DNA of 64,000 bases from JALEFZ01 sp039817415 (GTDB lineage Bacteria > Bacteroidota > Bacteroidia > J057), in contig JBCBVV010000012.1 in the NCBI GenBank assembly GCA_039817415.1, positions 1 through 64,000 of the forward strand, read 5' to 3'. Of the stretch, positions 1-8,164 are shown piece by piece. Under the pieces are notes generated by a model. The model did not search any database, had not been told where the DNA came from, and worked only from the letters and a program-made list of their open reading frames with translations. Each line of letters starts with the position of its first letter. Position 1 is the stretch's first letter. A program made the position numbers and the translations under genes.

Positions 1-288
1 GGAGTATAGGTTGGGTGGTTTGTTCCCCTTTTTTCTTGATAAAAAAGAGGAGAAAAAATCAAGCACGCCCAAGATCCGTCTCTACTTTCCGCCCCCTGCT
101 CCCTAAGGGCGTGCACGGCCCTCGCGCTTGGATGAGTGAAGTGGGAGTTTGGCTTGGGGAGTCTAGATTGGGTGGTTTGTTCCCCTTTTTTCTTGATAAA
201 AAAGAGGAGAAAAAATCAAGCACGCCCAAGATCCGTCTCTGCCTTCCGCCCCCTGCTCCCTAAGGGCGTGCACAGCCCTCGTGCTTGG
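1..288. repeat. Two-copy intergenic repeat, period 157 bp
   Basis: Copy 1 (1-131) and copy 2 (158-288) are nearly identical, differing at a handful of bases, and are separated by 26 bp. Each contains a hairpin-capable segment CCCCTTTTTT-CTTGAT-AAAAAAGAGG, an ATCAAG that can pair with CTTGAT, and a G/C-rich stretch around GGGCGTGCACGGCCC. Open frames across it give Arg/Lys/Pro-rich peptides repeated with the DNA, which I read as non-coding. The array may extend beyond the left edge, so the copy number is unknown. I do not recognise the repeat family. Confidence 0.85.
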
Positions 289-321
289 TGGAAGTCGCCT
301 TTATGTGTGTACTTTATAGGA

Positions 322-349
322 AAGGCCAATTCCAGCTGGAATTGGCCTT
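322..349 (-). terminator. 28-bp perfect palindrome, likely terminator of the M4 peptidase gene
   Basis: A perfect inverted repeat (AAGGCCAATTCC-AGCT-GGAATTGGCCTT) lies 23 bp past the stop codon of the minus-strand metalloprotease gene. It would form a 12-bp stem with a 4-nt loop. The minus-strand sequence after it has only three T in a row, so it is a weak intrinsic terminator by that criterion. A bidirectional boundary hairpin or a processing signal is also possible. Confidence 0.55.
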
Positions 350-372
350 GTTGAGTACGCTTATGATAGACC

Positions 373-3237
373 TTATTCTCCTAGGCCTTGCTTAACGACC
401 TTTCTTACCACTTCTGTGGTTCCATCTGAAATTCTGACCAGATAGATACCAGCAGGTAGATTGGAGATGTCTAGTTTTATTCCGTTGACACCTGGCTGAG
501 CTTCTACGGTCATTTGACCAACCCTTCTTCCAGCTAGATCGAATATGCTTAAGTCTACCTCAGAACCATTTACATTTTCAAAGCCTATTTTTAAGCTTTC
601 AATGGTTGGATTGGGATAGGTCCAAGCTTGCAATTCCGTTGCTACTCCTTGATTGGGGTTGTTGACAATGTTTTCAAACCTAATGTTATCCAGCATGACG
701 CGATCACCTACATTAGAAGAATCATTTGCCTGAGACTGATGGGTTACTGTTTCAAAACAGATCTTTAATTGTTGACCCGTGAATGCACTCAGGTCAATTT
801 GCTCCGTTACAAAGGGATCGGAATTGTTGGTAGCAGGGTTGTAACGTGCCATTTCCTGATCATTCACCAGTACACGAAGGTTATTGACGTAAGCCGCAGC
901 TTTTTGTGGATCAATACCAAATTCATCCTGCAACAATGGGCTATAGGTCTGCTTTCTATCAAAGTATAGGTTCAACTTGGCGTCATTGGCCGCATCAACA
1001 CACATGCAAATGGATGTTTGGTAGTTGTCGTTGATATCAAAGACATCAAAATCGTCAGACACAATGAAGCCCGAACGAGAACCACCCTCAATGACCATGC
1101 TGCGTCCCTCTCTGCCCTCTATTCGCAGCACAGTAATATCTGCCTGATCTGCGACTTCTGTTACCAATGTATCTGCATAGGTTCCTGTATAACTTCTACC
1201 ATTGAAGGGAAAAAATTCATTTCCGCTCAAGCCGACCGTTTTGGTCTCCTCTGTTGTCAAAGAGTTATTGGCAGGAACGGGATCACCAGGACGCTTTACC
1301 TGCGCACGGATACTTATTGTTCCTGTTTCTGGGAATGTAAGCTGTTGATTAAAGGTATATTCAAATTCTTGCTGTGGAAGCAATTCCCCTACTTGGAAGG
1401 GCTCATTTACGGTTTGAGAAGGCAAAGGAACATTGAAAGCTAAGTCCATGTTTCCACCTGGGAAGGTATCACAACCTGTATATTTGACGCGAATCGTCAA
1501 GGGTGTATTCTCCAAGGCACAAATGTCAAGCTCTCCAAAGCCCACCACCTCAAAGTCATTGGATACCGAAGGAGAACCTACTCCTACAGCATGCCATGCA
1601 TTTACGACTGTAATGAATTCCTCCGAACAAGGGCCAAAAAGGTCTCCAGCCGCTTGAATGGCAGCTTTTCTAGCATCAGGGTAAGTTGAAATACCTGTGA
1701 GATATACGGTTAAGGATCTATAGGCGATAGCAGCCGCTTTCTCCATACCCATCCCTTTCAAATCGTAAAATCTTCCTTTTTCATCTGTCCCTTGGCCTCC
1801 TTCTGTAATCAGATAGAACCACCTGTTCTGCACGCCACTATTGATGTGTACTCCACCATTGTCCCATTCTTCTGTATGCCAGAAACGACCCAAGTAGTAC
1901 ATCGGATCATTGTGTTCGTTAGGAAACTGCATATTTCGAATGGTCCTCGTGTCCTCGCCCATTTTCCAATCGGCTTGTCCAGGATCGACCATGTACTCCA
2001 CTACATTTCCGAAGATATCGGAAAAGGACTCATTTAAGGCACCTGACTCATAAGCATAAATCAAGTTGGCTGAGAAGTCTGTAACGCCATGGGTAAATTC
2101 ATGGGCGAAAATGTCAGGCGTAGAAAGCGGCTTCCCATTCCCTCCATCTCCAAAGGCCATAAAAAGGCCATTATAAAAGGCATTGAAATAATTGGGATCG
2201 CTGTAATGCATATAACTCAGGATGCCCATTTCATTGCCATCATATGAGCTCCTTTGAAAGGTATTCAGGAAGTAATCATGGGTAAACTCGGCCATGAAGT
2301 GCGCATCAGTCGCAGCTCGATCAGCACGAATCAAAAAGTCACTCCAAATATTGTCATCATCTGTAAAATCAACCGCCACATTAGGATCTGTTCCATAACG
2401 CATGTCAAGGGTAGCGATATCCGTTCCTAGCCCTCGGTTGGTTTCCTGTAGACGGAATCCATCGCCGTCAGGGATATTTGAAGTAGTGATGGTTTGCACA
2501 CCTCTATATAAGGTGTTAGCAGTTCCTTCTACATTATCATGCGAATGCTTGTCATGAGTATGAAGATCATCCAGTACTTTGAGGACCTTTCCCGTTTGTG
2601 CATCTACATAAACCTCCTTCTTTTCAACTGGAGACATACTGTGGACATCCAGTTTGTAAGCCAGAGTAGGCTTGTAGTCATCAAATTTGAAATCAGAGTC
2701 CGTCACCATCAACTCAGGTGTTGGATATAAGGTAGCGGCTGGATCTTTGGTGATTTGCTTCACCAAAATCTCCATATGCGGATAATTCCAAGAGTAATCT
2801 AAGGCTCCCAAGTGCTGAATCGCAGCTTGAAAGGCCTCCTCAGGCGTAATGGTAGCATGAGTATTGACACCTAAAATAGATAACCATTCGCCATTCGCCT
2901 TCACAACACGATTGTATTGAGAATGGATAATGAGTTCTCCATATTCAACTTTGATCCCTTGGTGAAATAGTTGATACCTATCGTGCCTAAATCCCAATTC
3001 GTCTGTTTCACTCCTGACCAGCAAGAACTCGTCATATTGACTAAGGCCTAAGGCTGCCTTGTAGGTCGTAATTAGGTCTTGACTCTTAAGGTTGACCTCA
3101 GGTTTGATGAAAATCCATCCTGAAGATGATTCGGAAGTGGCAATTTGTGATAGAAGAGGGGAGATGTTTTGTCCGTTAAGAGAGAATAAGCTTCCCATAA
3201 CGGCGAAAAACACCCAAAAGCGTAAGGAAAATTTCAT
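373..3237 (-). CDS. Secreted M4 (thermolysin-like) metalloprotease with T9SS sorting domain
   Basis: This 954-aa protein is predicted to be an exported zinc endopeptidase. After a signal peptide (about residues 1-23) comes a propeptide region (FTP/PepSY-like, about 40-225), then the catalytic M4 domain with HEFTH at 379-383 and the third zinc ligand Glu at about 403 in ALNESFSD, the equivalent of thermolysin GAINEAISD. GGVHINSG further on supplies the family's conserved His. A CARDB-like/adhesive middle region follows, and the last ~80 residues form a T9SS type A domain (YPNPT ... GIYLVRI ... KVVKQ). The start is placed on ATG at 3237; an in-frame TTG lies 9 bp upstream. It is monocistronic, with a -7-like motif upstream and a palindrome downstream. 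By family it would be a secreted nutrient-scavenging or processing protease. Family confidence is high; the middle domains are uncertain. Confidence 0.93.
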   Translation of the reverse strand: MKFSLRFWVFFAVMGSLFSLNGQNISPLLSQIATSESSSGWIFIKPEVNLKSQDLITTYKAALGLSQYDEFLLVRSETDELGFRHDRYQLFHQGIKVEYGELIIHSQYNRVVKANGEWLSILGVNTHATITPEEAFQAAIQHLGALDYSWNYPHMEILVKQITKDPAATLYPTPELMVTDSDFKFDDYKPTLAYKLDVHSMSPVEKKEVYVDAQTGKVLKVLDDLHTHDKHSHDNVEGTANTLYRGVQTITTSNIPDGDGFRLQETNRGLGTDIATLDMRYGTDPNVAVDFTDDDNIWSDFLIRADRAATDAHFMAEFTHDYFLNTFQRSSYDGNEMGILSYMHYSDPNYFNAFYNGLFMAFGDGGNGKPLSTPDIFAHEFTHGVTDFSANLIYAYESGALNESFSDIFGNVVEYMVDPGQADWKMGEDTRTIRNMQFPNEHNDPMYYLGRFWHTEEWDNGGVHINSGVQNRWFYLITEGGQGTDEKGRFYDLKGMGMEKAAAIAYRSLTVYLTGISTYPDARKAAIQAAGDLFGPCSEEFITVVNAWHAVGVGSPSVSNDFEVVGFGELDICALENTPLTIRVKYTGCDTFPGGNMDLAFNVPLPSQTVNEPFQVGELLPQQEFEYTFNQQLTFPETGTISIRAQVKRPGDPVPANNSLTTEETKTVGLSGNEFFPFNGRSYTGTYADTLVTEVADQADITVLRIEGREGRSMVIEGGSRSGFIVSDDFDVFDINDNYQTSICMCVDAANDAKLNLYFDRKQTYSPLLQDEFGIDPQKAAAYVNNLRVLVNDQEMARYNPATNNSDPFVTEQIDLSAFTGQQLKICFETVTHQSQANDSSNVGDRVMLDNIRFENIVNNPNQGVATELQAWTYPNPTIESLKIGFENVNGSEVDLSIFDLAGRRVGQMTVEAQPGVNGIKLDISNLPAGIYLVRISDGTTEVVRKVVKQGLGE

Positions 3238-3286
3238 GTTTAGCAATCAATTGAAGTTCAAATAAGGAATACCCATGAATCTATAG

Positions 3287-3294
3287 CAAAATTA
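3287..3294 (-). promoter_or_regulatory. Candidate -7 promoter element for the M4 peptidase gene
   Basis: Minus-strand TAATTTTG matches the Bacteroidota -7 consensus TAnnTTTG and sits about 50 bp before the ATG. No TTTG is found at the expected spacing upstream, so only half of the promoter is supported. Confidence 0.35.
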
Positions 3295-3468
3295 CTATAT
3301 AAAATATGAAAATACCCCATTTTGTTTGGTGGCAAAATAAATTCCTATTCCTTTCAGGCACAAAAAGAAAGGCTACACAATATATCAAGCCTCTTCTACT
3401 AAAAATGTACTAAATAGGACCAAATCGTTTTTTCATTCTATTCGTACTAAGAGTAAAGGCTGATAGTT

Positions 3469-4050
3469 ATGAAAATAGACAAGCTCCTCATCCTTTTCCC
3501 CCTTCTTTTATTTCTTTGTTTGTTAGCAAAGGCTCAGACTGATTCCCCCTTTGCCTTAACATGGAAGGTACCTACACACACGACAACTAAATCTGAAAGG
3601 ATGAGTCAAATAGATCATCTTCAAATAGCACCTGCTAAGGAGATGGGTAAATCACTGATGATTTCATTGGAATCCTTAAGAAAAGAGGCATTGTTAGCAG
3701 GACCTTTTGTTTCCGAAGAGCGACGTTTGTCTAGAAGAACAAAATTTGTTGTTCCTAAGGATACAGCTGTTCTGGTCAAAAAGGTAGAACCGCCTACCTA
3801 TTATCAAGGACCGGCATTTAGGATTTACCCCAATCCTGCAACAGATTTCGTCCAATTAGAAGTTAGCGATGAAGCCTTATGGGGACAGCCAGTTATATTT
3901 GTTGATCGAAAGGGAGAAGTGGTTCTCAGGACGCAAACTGATTCCTCAGGGAACCTAAAGCAAAGTCTAGACAGCTTTAAGGCTGGGATTTATTTGGTGG
4001 GAATCAAGAAACCTACCGGCTGGGGATTTCGCCAATTGGTGATTCAGTAA
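3469..4050 (+). CDS. Small exported protein with T9SS type A sorting domain
   Basis: The 193-aa protein has a clear signal peptide (hydrophobic core LLILFPLLLFLCLLAKAQ, cleavage probably after AKAQ), an unrecognised and rather basic middle of about 95 residues, and a C-terminal sorting domain starting at FRIYPNPATDF and ending GIYLVGIKKP...RQLVIQ. T9SS cargo with so little between signal and sorting domain is usually either a truncated adhesin or a small surface protein; no catalytic motif is visible here. It stands alone between the divergent M4 protease gene and the convergent ferrochelatase gene. Export through T9SS is well supported; function is unknown. Confidence 0.8.
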   Translation: MKIDKLLILFPLLLFLCLLAKAQTDSPFALTWKVPTHTTTKSERMSQIDHLQIAPAKEMGKSLMISLESLRKEALLAGPFVSEERRLSRRTKFVVPKDTAVLVKKVEPPTYYQGPAFRIYPNPATDFVQLEVSDEALWGQPVIFVDRKGEVVLRTQTDSSGNLKQSLDSFKAGIYLVGIKKPTGWGFRQLVIQ

Positions 4051-4066
4051 TGGTTGGTCAAAAGGA

Positions 4067-4104
4067 AAATAAAAAAAGCCTGCTCATCTTTCAACTAGCA
4101 GACT
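4067..4104 (-). terminator. Intrinsic terminator of hemH
   Basis: On the minus strand GTCTGCT and AGCAGGC form a 7-bp stem (one wobble) followed by TTTTTTTATTTT. It begins about 20 bp after the hemH stop codon. Confidence 0.75.
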
Positions 4105-4124
4105 TCTCGTATGATTTAGGTTCC

Positions 4125-5204
4125 TTAGCCTACAACCTCCTCGGTGGTAGAGCTGATACCCAGTTTTTCTTCAACCAAATCTCCTAATGCTTCGATAAAC
4201 AAGGGATGATCATTGAGCCCCTTGGTACAAAGGAAATTTTTAATCCCCAATTCATCCGCTACTTCCTTGAATTCAATTTCAATTTCCATGGATGTCTCAA
4301 TATGATCGGAAACGAAGGCAATAGGGATAACCAGCAGGTGATTCAAACCATAGCCATGAAGTACCTCTAGAAATTCTTCTGTATTGGGTTCTAGCCATTT
4401 GACTGGTCCGACTCGTGACTGAAAAGACAACCAGTAAGGGAAGTCTTTCCCTCGGTACTCCATGACGGCTTCCATCGTTTCCTTGATCTGAAAGGAGTAT
4501 GGATCGCCTGCCTCTCTAAAGGAGATAGGAGTACCATGCGCGCTGAATAGCAAATGTACTTCGTCTCTAATGTCTTCTGGGAAATCCTGAAGTCTTTCAT
4601 CAATACGTTGGCTAATGGCCGCGATGTATTTTGGGTTGAGGTGGAATTCTTGGATAAAATGGACCTTCCATTTGTTTTCCCATCCTCTTGCACGAACCCT
4701 TCTTGTCCATTCATTCCAGCTGGATGCGGTGGTAGAATAGGAGAAATGAGGGTAAAGGGGCAAAAGTACTACCTCATCTACCTCTTCCTTATCAAGTTCG
4801 TCTAATACTGCATCTGTCATTGGATGCCAGTAACGCATGGCAGTTAAAACGACATATTCACGATCATGTGATCTATCCTTCATGTATTTTTCTAGTGCTC
4901 TCCTCTGGCCTTCAGTGAGCGGGTTGGTGGCGGAGCAACAATCTGAAACGACTCCATTTTGTCTGTTCGAGCAACTTTTGGGACCTAGGCATCCCTTTGG
5001 ACAAGCATTGATTTCCTTGTATTTCTCAGCTACAACCTTTGCTCTACGGCTTGTAACAAACTTGATCAGTCCTCTTTTTACCCCTCCTTTCAAAGGAATC
5101 TTAATGATGTCCTCATCCATGAAAAGGTTATAAAGGAAAGGCTGAACAGCTTCCTCATTATTCGGACCTCCGAGGTTTAGCAAGACAACGCCTGTCTTTT
5201 TCAT
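4125..5204 (-). CDS. hemH: Ferrochelatase with internal Cys-rich insert
   Basis: Inserts Fe(II) into protoporphyrin (or coproporphyrin III) in the last part of heme synthesis. The sequence opens with KTGVVLLNLGGP and carries the catalytic His in LLFSAHGTPISF and the conserved acidic run SDHIETSMEIE. The start is set at the ATG at 5204, directly before KKTGVV; an upstream in-frame ATG at 5243 would add 13 residues atypical of the family. Unusual is a Cys cluster at about residues 68-90 (CPKGC, then KSC, then DCC), placed where most bacterial enzymes have a short linker. Some ferrochelatases are known to bind a [2Fe-2S] cluster, either at the C-terminus or, in some bacteria, through an internal Cys segment, so this one probably carries a cluster too. 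It is monocistronic with its own terminator. Confidence 0.96.
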   Translation of the reverse strand: MKKTGVVLLNLGGPNNEEAVQPFLYNLFMDEDIIKIPLKGGVKRGLIKFVTSRRAKVVAEKYKEINACPKGCLGPKSCSNRQNGVVSDCCSATNPLTEGQRRALEKYMKDRSHDREYVVLTAMRYWHPMTDAVLDELDKEEVDEVVLLPLYPHFSYSTTASSWNEWTRRVRARGWENKWKVHFIQEFHLNPKYIAAISQRIDERLQDFPEDIRDEVHLLFSAHGTPISFREAGDPYSFQIKETMEAVMEYRGKDFPYWLSFQSRVGPVKWLEPNTEEFLEVLHGYGLNHLLVIPIAFVSDHIETSMEIEIEFKEVADELGIKNFLCTKGLNDHPLFIEALGDLVEEKLGISSTTEEVVG

Positions 5205-5323
5205 GTAATTTCTTAGTTTTAGTTCGCTTTGATAGTGTGTCAAATTAGCAAATTGCTGGCTATCCGTCTATCTAAAAATCAATATACATAACTTGCCTTG
5301 GCCGTTAAAGGTTTACTACTTCT

Positions 5324-5989
5324 ATGGAAACTGAGAACATCAATCAAATTCACATCGAAACCCGGAAGACTGCTCGTATTGCCACCCTTGGCGAAGCTGG
5401 GCCACACATCAAAAAAGTATGGGTAGTGTTGCACGGCTACAGGCAGTTGGCCAAGAATTTCGTTCGAAAATTCAAGCCCCTAATGGATGAGGAAAGCTGG
5501 ATTATAGCACCTGAGGCTCTTTCGCGATTTTATGTGGACGGCTTTACAGGCAAAGTAGGGGCAAGTTGGATGACGAGAGAAGATCGGCTAACAGAGATCG
5601 AGGATCAGAAATTTTGGCTCAATACAGTCATGAATCATATTGAAGATTCCGTCGACCTAGCTTCTTGTAAACTTTACATTCTGGGATTCTCGCAAGGAAT
5701 CGCCACCATGTGGAGATGGCTTGCCTCCAGAGAACTTGATGCAGATGCGGTAATTTTTTACGCTGGAAAAATACCTGAGGAATTTACCGAGGAGTTTGAC
5801 CAACGCCTGCAGCAGTCTCAATTGTTGTTTCTTTATGGGACAGAAGACCAGTTTATCACCAAGGAACGGGCAGTTAATGAGCGGAAACTACTAGAGGAAC
5901 ATCTGCCCACCACGGAGGTAATGACTTTTGAGGGTAAGCATGATATTTATCCTCATGCATTAGACATGATAAAATCAGCGCTTAAGTAG
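5324..5989 (+). CDS. Alpha/beta-hydrolase, phospholipase/carboxylesterase-like
   Basis: A 221-aa cytoplasmic serine hydrolase with no signal peptide. It has the oxyanion-hole strand VWVVLHGYRQ near residue 32, the nucleophile elbow GFSQG at 121-125 (Ser123), an acid in LFLYGTEDQF, and the catalytic His in FEGKHDIYP near the C-terminus. This is the order and length of the carboxylesterase/acyl-protein thioesterase-like group. The substrate cannot be read from the sequence. It is divergent from hemH with about 120 bp between start codons. Confidence 0.85.
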   Translation: METENINQIHIETRKTARIATLGEAGPHIKKVWVVLHGYRQLAKNFVRKFKPLMDEESWIIAPEALSRFYVDGFTGKVGASWMTREDRLTEIEDQKFWLNTVMNHIEDSVDLASCKLYILGFSQGIATMWRWLASRELDADAVIFYAGKIPEEFTEEFDQRLQQSQLLFLYGTEDQFITKERAVNERKLLEEHLPTTEVMTFEGKHDIYPHALDMIKSALK

Positions 5990-6430
5990 TTTTGTACGAT
6001 TTCTCTGAATATCGCTAATCTGCTGATTTTCAGTAGGTCGAACTTGATTTATGCCTGATTTTCAATAAGATAGGCTCTGTATTGTTCACTTTTGTGGAAA
6101 AACTACCCATTGCCGGCTACTATTTTAGAATGAATTTTCCCTAAAATGTCATTTATATGTCAATGAGGGTTAATTGCATATTTCGTAAGGGATGCGTTAA
6201 GGGCATGTAAAATTTTTCATGTTTTTAGATTTATTTTGGTAGTGTAAGCATCCTTTTTAGCGAAAATTCGTTGTAATACATACAGAGGAAGCGATATAAA
6301 CAACTTTATTACTTTTTATTAGTGTGTATTGAGTACCAGTAAATAAGCTTCTTTCATTGAATGAAAGTTTTTTTATTGTAAATAAATTCAGTCAGGCAAC
6401 AAATCAACACAATTACTACCAGATTTCATC
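5990..6430 (+). other. 441-bp AT-rich intergenic leader with no gene
   Basis: No convincing reading frame, tRNA or known riboswitch is seen. The only clear structure is a small hairpin followed by a T-run at 6351-6374 (listed separately), about 55 bp before the UspA start codon. Near-matches to the -7 element occur (for example around 6227-6237), but none is exact. Confidence 0.6.
6351..6374 (+). terminator. Terminator-like hairpin in the leader of the UspA gene
   Basis: CTTTCA-TTGAA-TGAAAG followed by TTTTTTT. The short stem (6 bp, up to 8 with a smaller loop) plus the T-run resembles an intrinsic terminator. It lies 340 bp beyond the previous stop codon and just upstream of the next gene, so it would act as a leader attenuator if the promoter is upstream of it. 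Confidence 0.45.
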
Positions 6431-7276
6431 ATGAAAAAGATTCTTGTACCGTTAAATCTTCGATTAGATTACAAAAATGTGTTAAACTATGCATTTTCTA
6501 TTTCAGAGAAATCTGAGGCGGAGATTGTATTTTTTCTAGCAGGTCCTAAAAGATCCATGAAAAAGACGGGGAACTGGAGACCAGGCAGCATGGAAGAACT
6601 CAATGCTACCCTTCAGTTGGTTAAAAACAAGCATCTTAAGCAACATCTCTCTTCTATTCTTCCCAACTTCATCGAACAGGATGTACCCTTTACCCTGAAG
6701 ATGAAGCCCGGTAATTGGATCAATGAGATCATCAAAGAGAGCCATGATGTAAATTACGATTTGATGATTGTAGGTACAGACGCTACCAATGGCCTAAGAA
6801 GATATATGCGTTTGTCATGGATTTCGAGGTTGATGGGATCTGTTAAAGCGCCTATTTTTATTCTTCCTCCAAAGAGTCCTTTCAACGAGATCCACCACAT
6901 CACCTATGCAGTGGATTTAACGGATTATGACTCAACTGTCATGGAGCAAGTGAAAAACATCGCTGGGCTGTTTGATGCGCAGTTGACCATTGCCCATGTA
7001 AATGTAGAAGAGGAGAATGCTCCAGAAGGTTATGTCAATAGCCTTGACCAAACAATCAGCGAGACCCTCGACTATCCCAAAGTGAATTATAGATTCTTTG
7101 ACCACGCCGATCCATTCGGAGGAATTAAGAACTTGGTTCATCTAAACAATACCCAGTTGTTGGCGATGATTAGTAGAAAGAAACCATCATGGAGAGACTT
7201 CTTCGCTAGCCATAGCATGACACGTAAAATGACCAAAGAACTGCAAGTGCCTGTATTGGCCTTCAGAAAAAAATAA
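6431..7276 (+). CDS. Universal stress protein with two tandem UspA domains
   Basis: The 281-aa protein begins MKKILVPLNL, the usual first strand of a Usp domain. The first domain covers about 1-145 and ends with the nucleotide-binding type stretch MIVGTDATNGLRR ... APIFILPP; the second covers about 150-281, ending VPVLAFRKK. Proteins of this type bind ATP or other small ligands and accumulate under starvation or stress. The second domain lacks an obvious GxxG-S motif, so it may not bind nucleotide. The gene is monocistronic with a long leader and a strong terminator. Confidence 0.88.
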   Translation: MKKILVPLNLRLDYKNVLNYAFSISEKSEAEIVFFLAGPKRSMKKTGNWRPGSMEELNATLQLVKNKHLKQHLSSILPNFIEQDVPFTLKMKPGNWINEIIKESHDVNYDLMIVGTDATNGLRRYMRLSWISRLMGSVKAPIFILPPKSPFNEIHHITYAVDLTDYDSTVMEQVKNIAGLFDAQLTIAHVNVEEENAPEGYVNSLDQTISETLDYPKVNYRFFDHADPFGGIKNLVHLNNTQLLAMISRKKPSWRDFFASHSMTRKMTKELQVPVLAFRKK

Positions 7277-7294
7277 GTTATCCATAAGTGAGAG

Positions 7295-7329
7295 AAAGGT
7301 GTACAAGGTTTTTTGTGCACCTTTTTTTG
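7295..7329 (+). terminator. Intrinsic terminator of the UspA gene
   Basis: AAAGGTGTAC and GTGCACCTTT form a 10-bp stem (one G-U type pair) followed by a T-run, starting about 20 bp after the stop codon. Confidence 0.8.
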
Positions 7330-7357
7330 TACCCAAAAAGTAAAGAAGGAATAAATC

Positions 7358-8044
7358 CTATTCCTCCTCATCAGGATAGGACATGCCTTCTGGTGGTGGG
7401 TAAAGACTTTTATAGTCCCAATAGGGAATACCTGGTTCGTATAAATCCGGTTCCTCGCTAGGCTCTTTTTTTACCCATTCTCCCTTGTTCCTAAAAATCC
7501 ATGCCAAGACGATTCCCACCAAAGCACCAAACAAGTGGCCTTGCCAAGAAACGCCTTCCTGAATGGGCAACACCCCCCAAACCAAGCTTCCATAAGAAAA
7601 GGCCACCAAGAGAGATAGTACGATGGCTCGGACCTCTTTCCTGAAAACGCCACTAAAAAACAAGAAGAAGGCAAAGGCATAGACCATTCCACTTGCCCCG
7701 ATATGGTAGCTAGGCGCGACGATTGTCCAGACAAAAATTTGTGGAACAAACCAGCTAAATAGAAATACTCTTGCGCCTATTTTAGGGTAGAAATAAAAGA
7801 TTGCGGTTCCCAGTATCAAAAAAGGCAAAGAGTTGCTCAATAAGTGGCTCCAATCGCCATGGACAAAGGGAGCCGTAAAAATACCGATCAATCCATCCAC
7901 TCTTTGTGTATGTAGCCCTGCAAATCTGACTAGCTGATCATGCATCCCAAATAGGGTAGTGCTGATATGTAAGACCCACATAAAAGCTAACCAAATCAAT
8001 GGAAGCGTACTGCGGTTTAGAATGTTTTTTAACTCCTTATTCAT
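7358..8044 (-). CDS. Rhomboid-family intramembrane serine protease
   Basis: A 228-aa polytopic inner-membrane protease. The catalytic dyad is visible as GASG at 116-119 (Ser118) in one membrane segment and His170 in WQGHLFGALVG in a later one. The HGDWSHLLSN motif (about 62-71) corresponds to the family's conserved HxxxxHxxxN segment. About six membrane helices are predicted, followed by a hydrophilic acidic tail of about 40 residues ending in DEEE. Rhomboids cleave transmembrane substrates; the target is unknown. It is convergent with the UspA gene and divergent from the ABC ATPase. Confidence 0.93.
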   Translation of the reverse strand: MNKELKNILNRSTLPLIWLAFMWVLHISTTLFGMHDQLVRFAGLHTQRVDGLIGIFTAPFVHGDWSHLLSNSLPFLILGTAIFYFYPKIGARVFLFSWFVPQIFVWTIVAPSYHIGASGMVYAFAFFLFFSGVFRKEVRAIVLSLLVAFSYGSLVWGVLPIQEGVSWQGHLFGALVGIVLAWIFRNKGEWVKKEPSEEPDLYEPGIPYWDYKSLYPPPEGMSYPDEEE

Positions 8045-8164
8045 ACTCCTTCAAAATGCCTATTCTTATCAAACGTACATTTTCGCAAGGGGTTTGAAGC
8101 GCAGATGTCGCCCAAGCTTCATCCTATGAGAAAAAAGCCTATTTTAGATGAAGATTTGATCCAT

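Noticed and set aside
15..354. Two overlapping plus-strand frames in the repeat region
   Set aside because: They repeat with the DNA, are Arg/Lys/Pro-rich and have no protein-like features; read as non-coding.
1018..2730. Plus-strand frames inside the M4 peptidase gene
   Set aside because: Shadow frames of a long, well-supported minus-strand gene.
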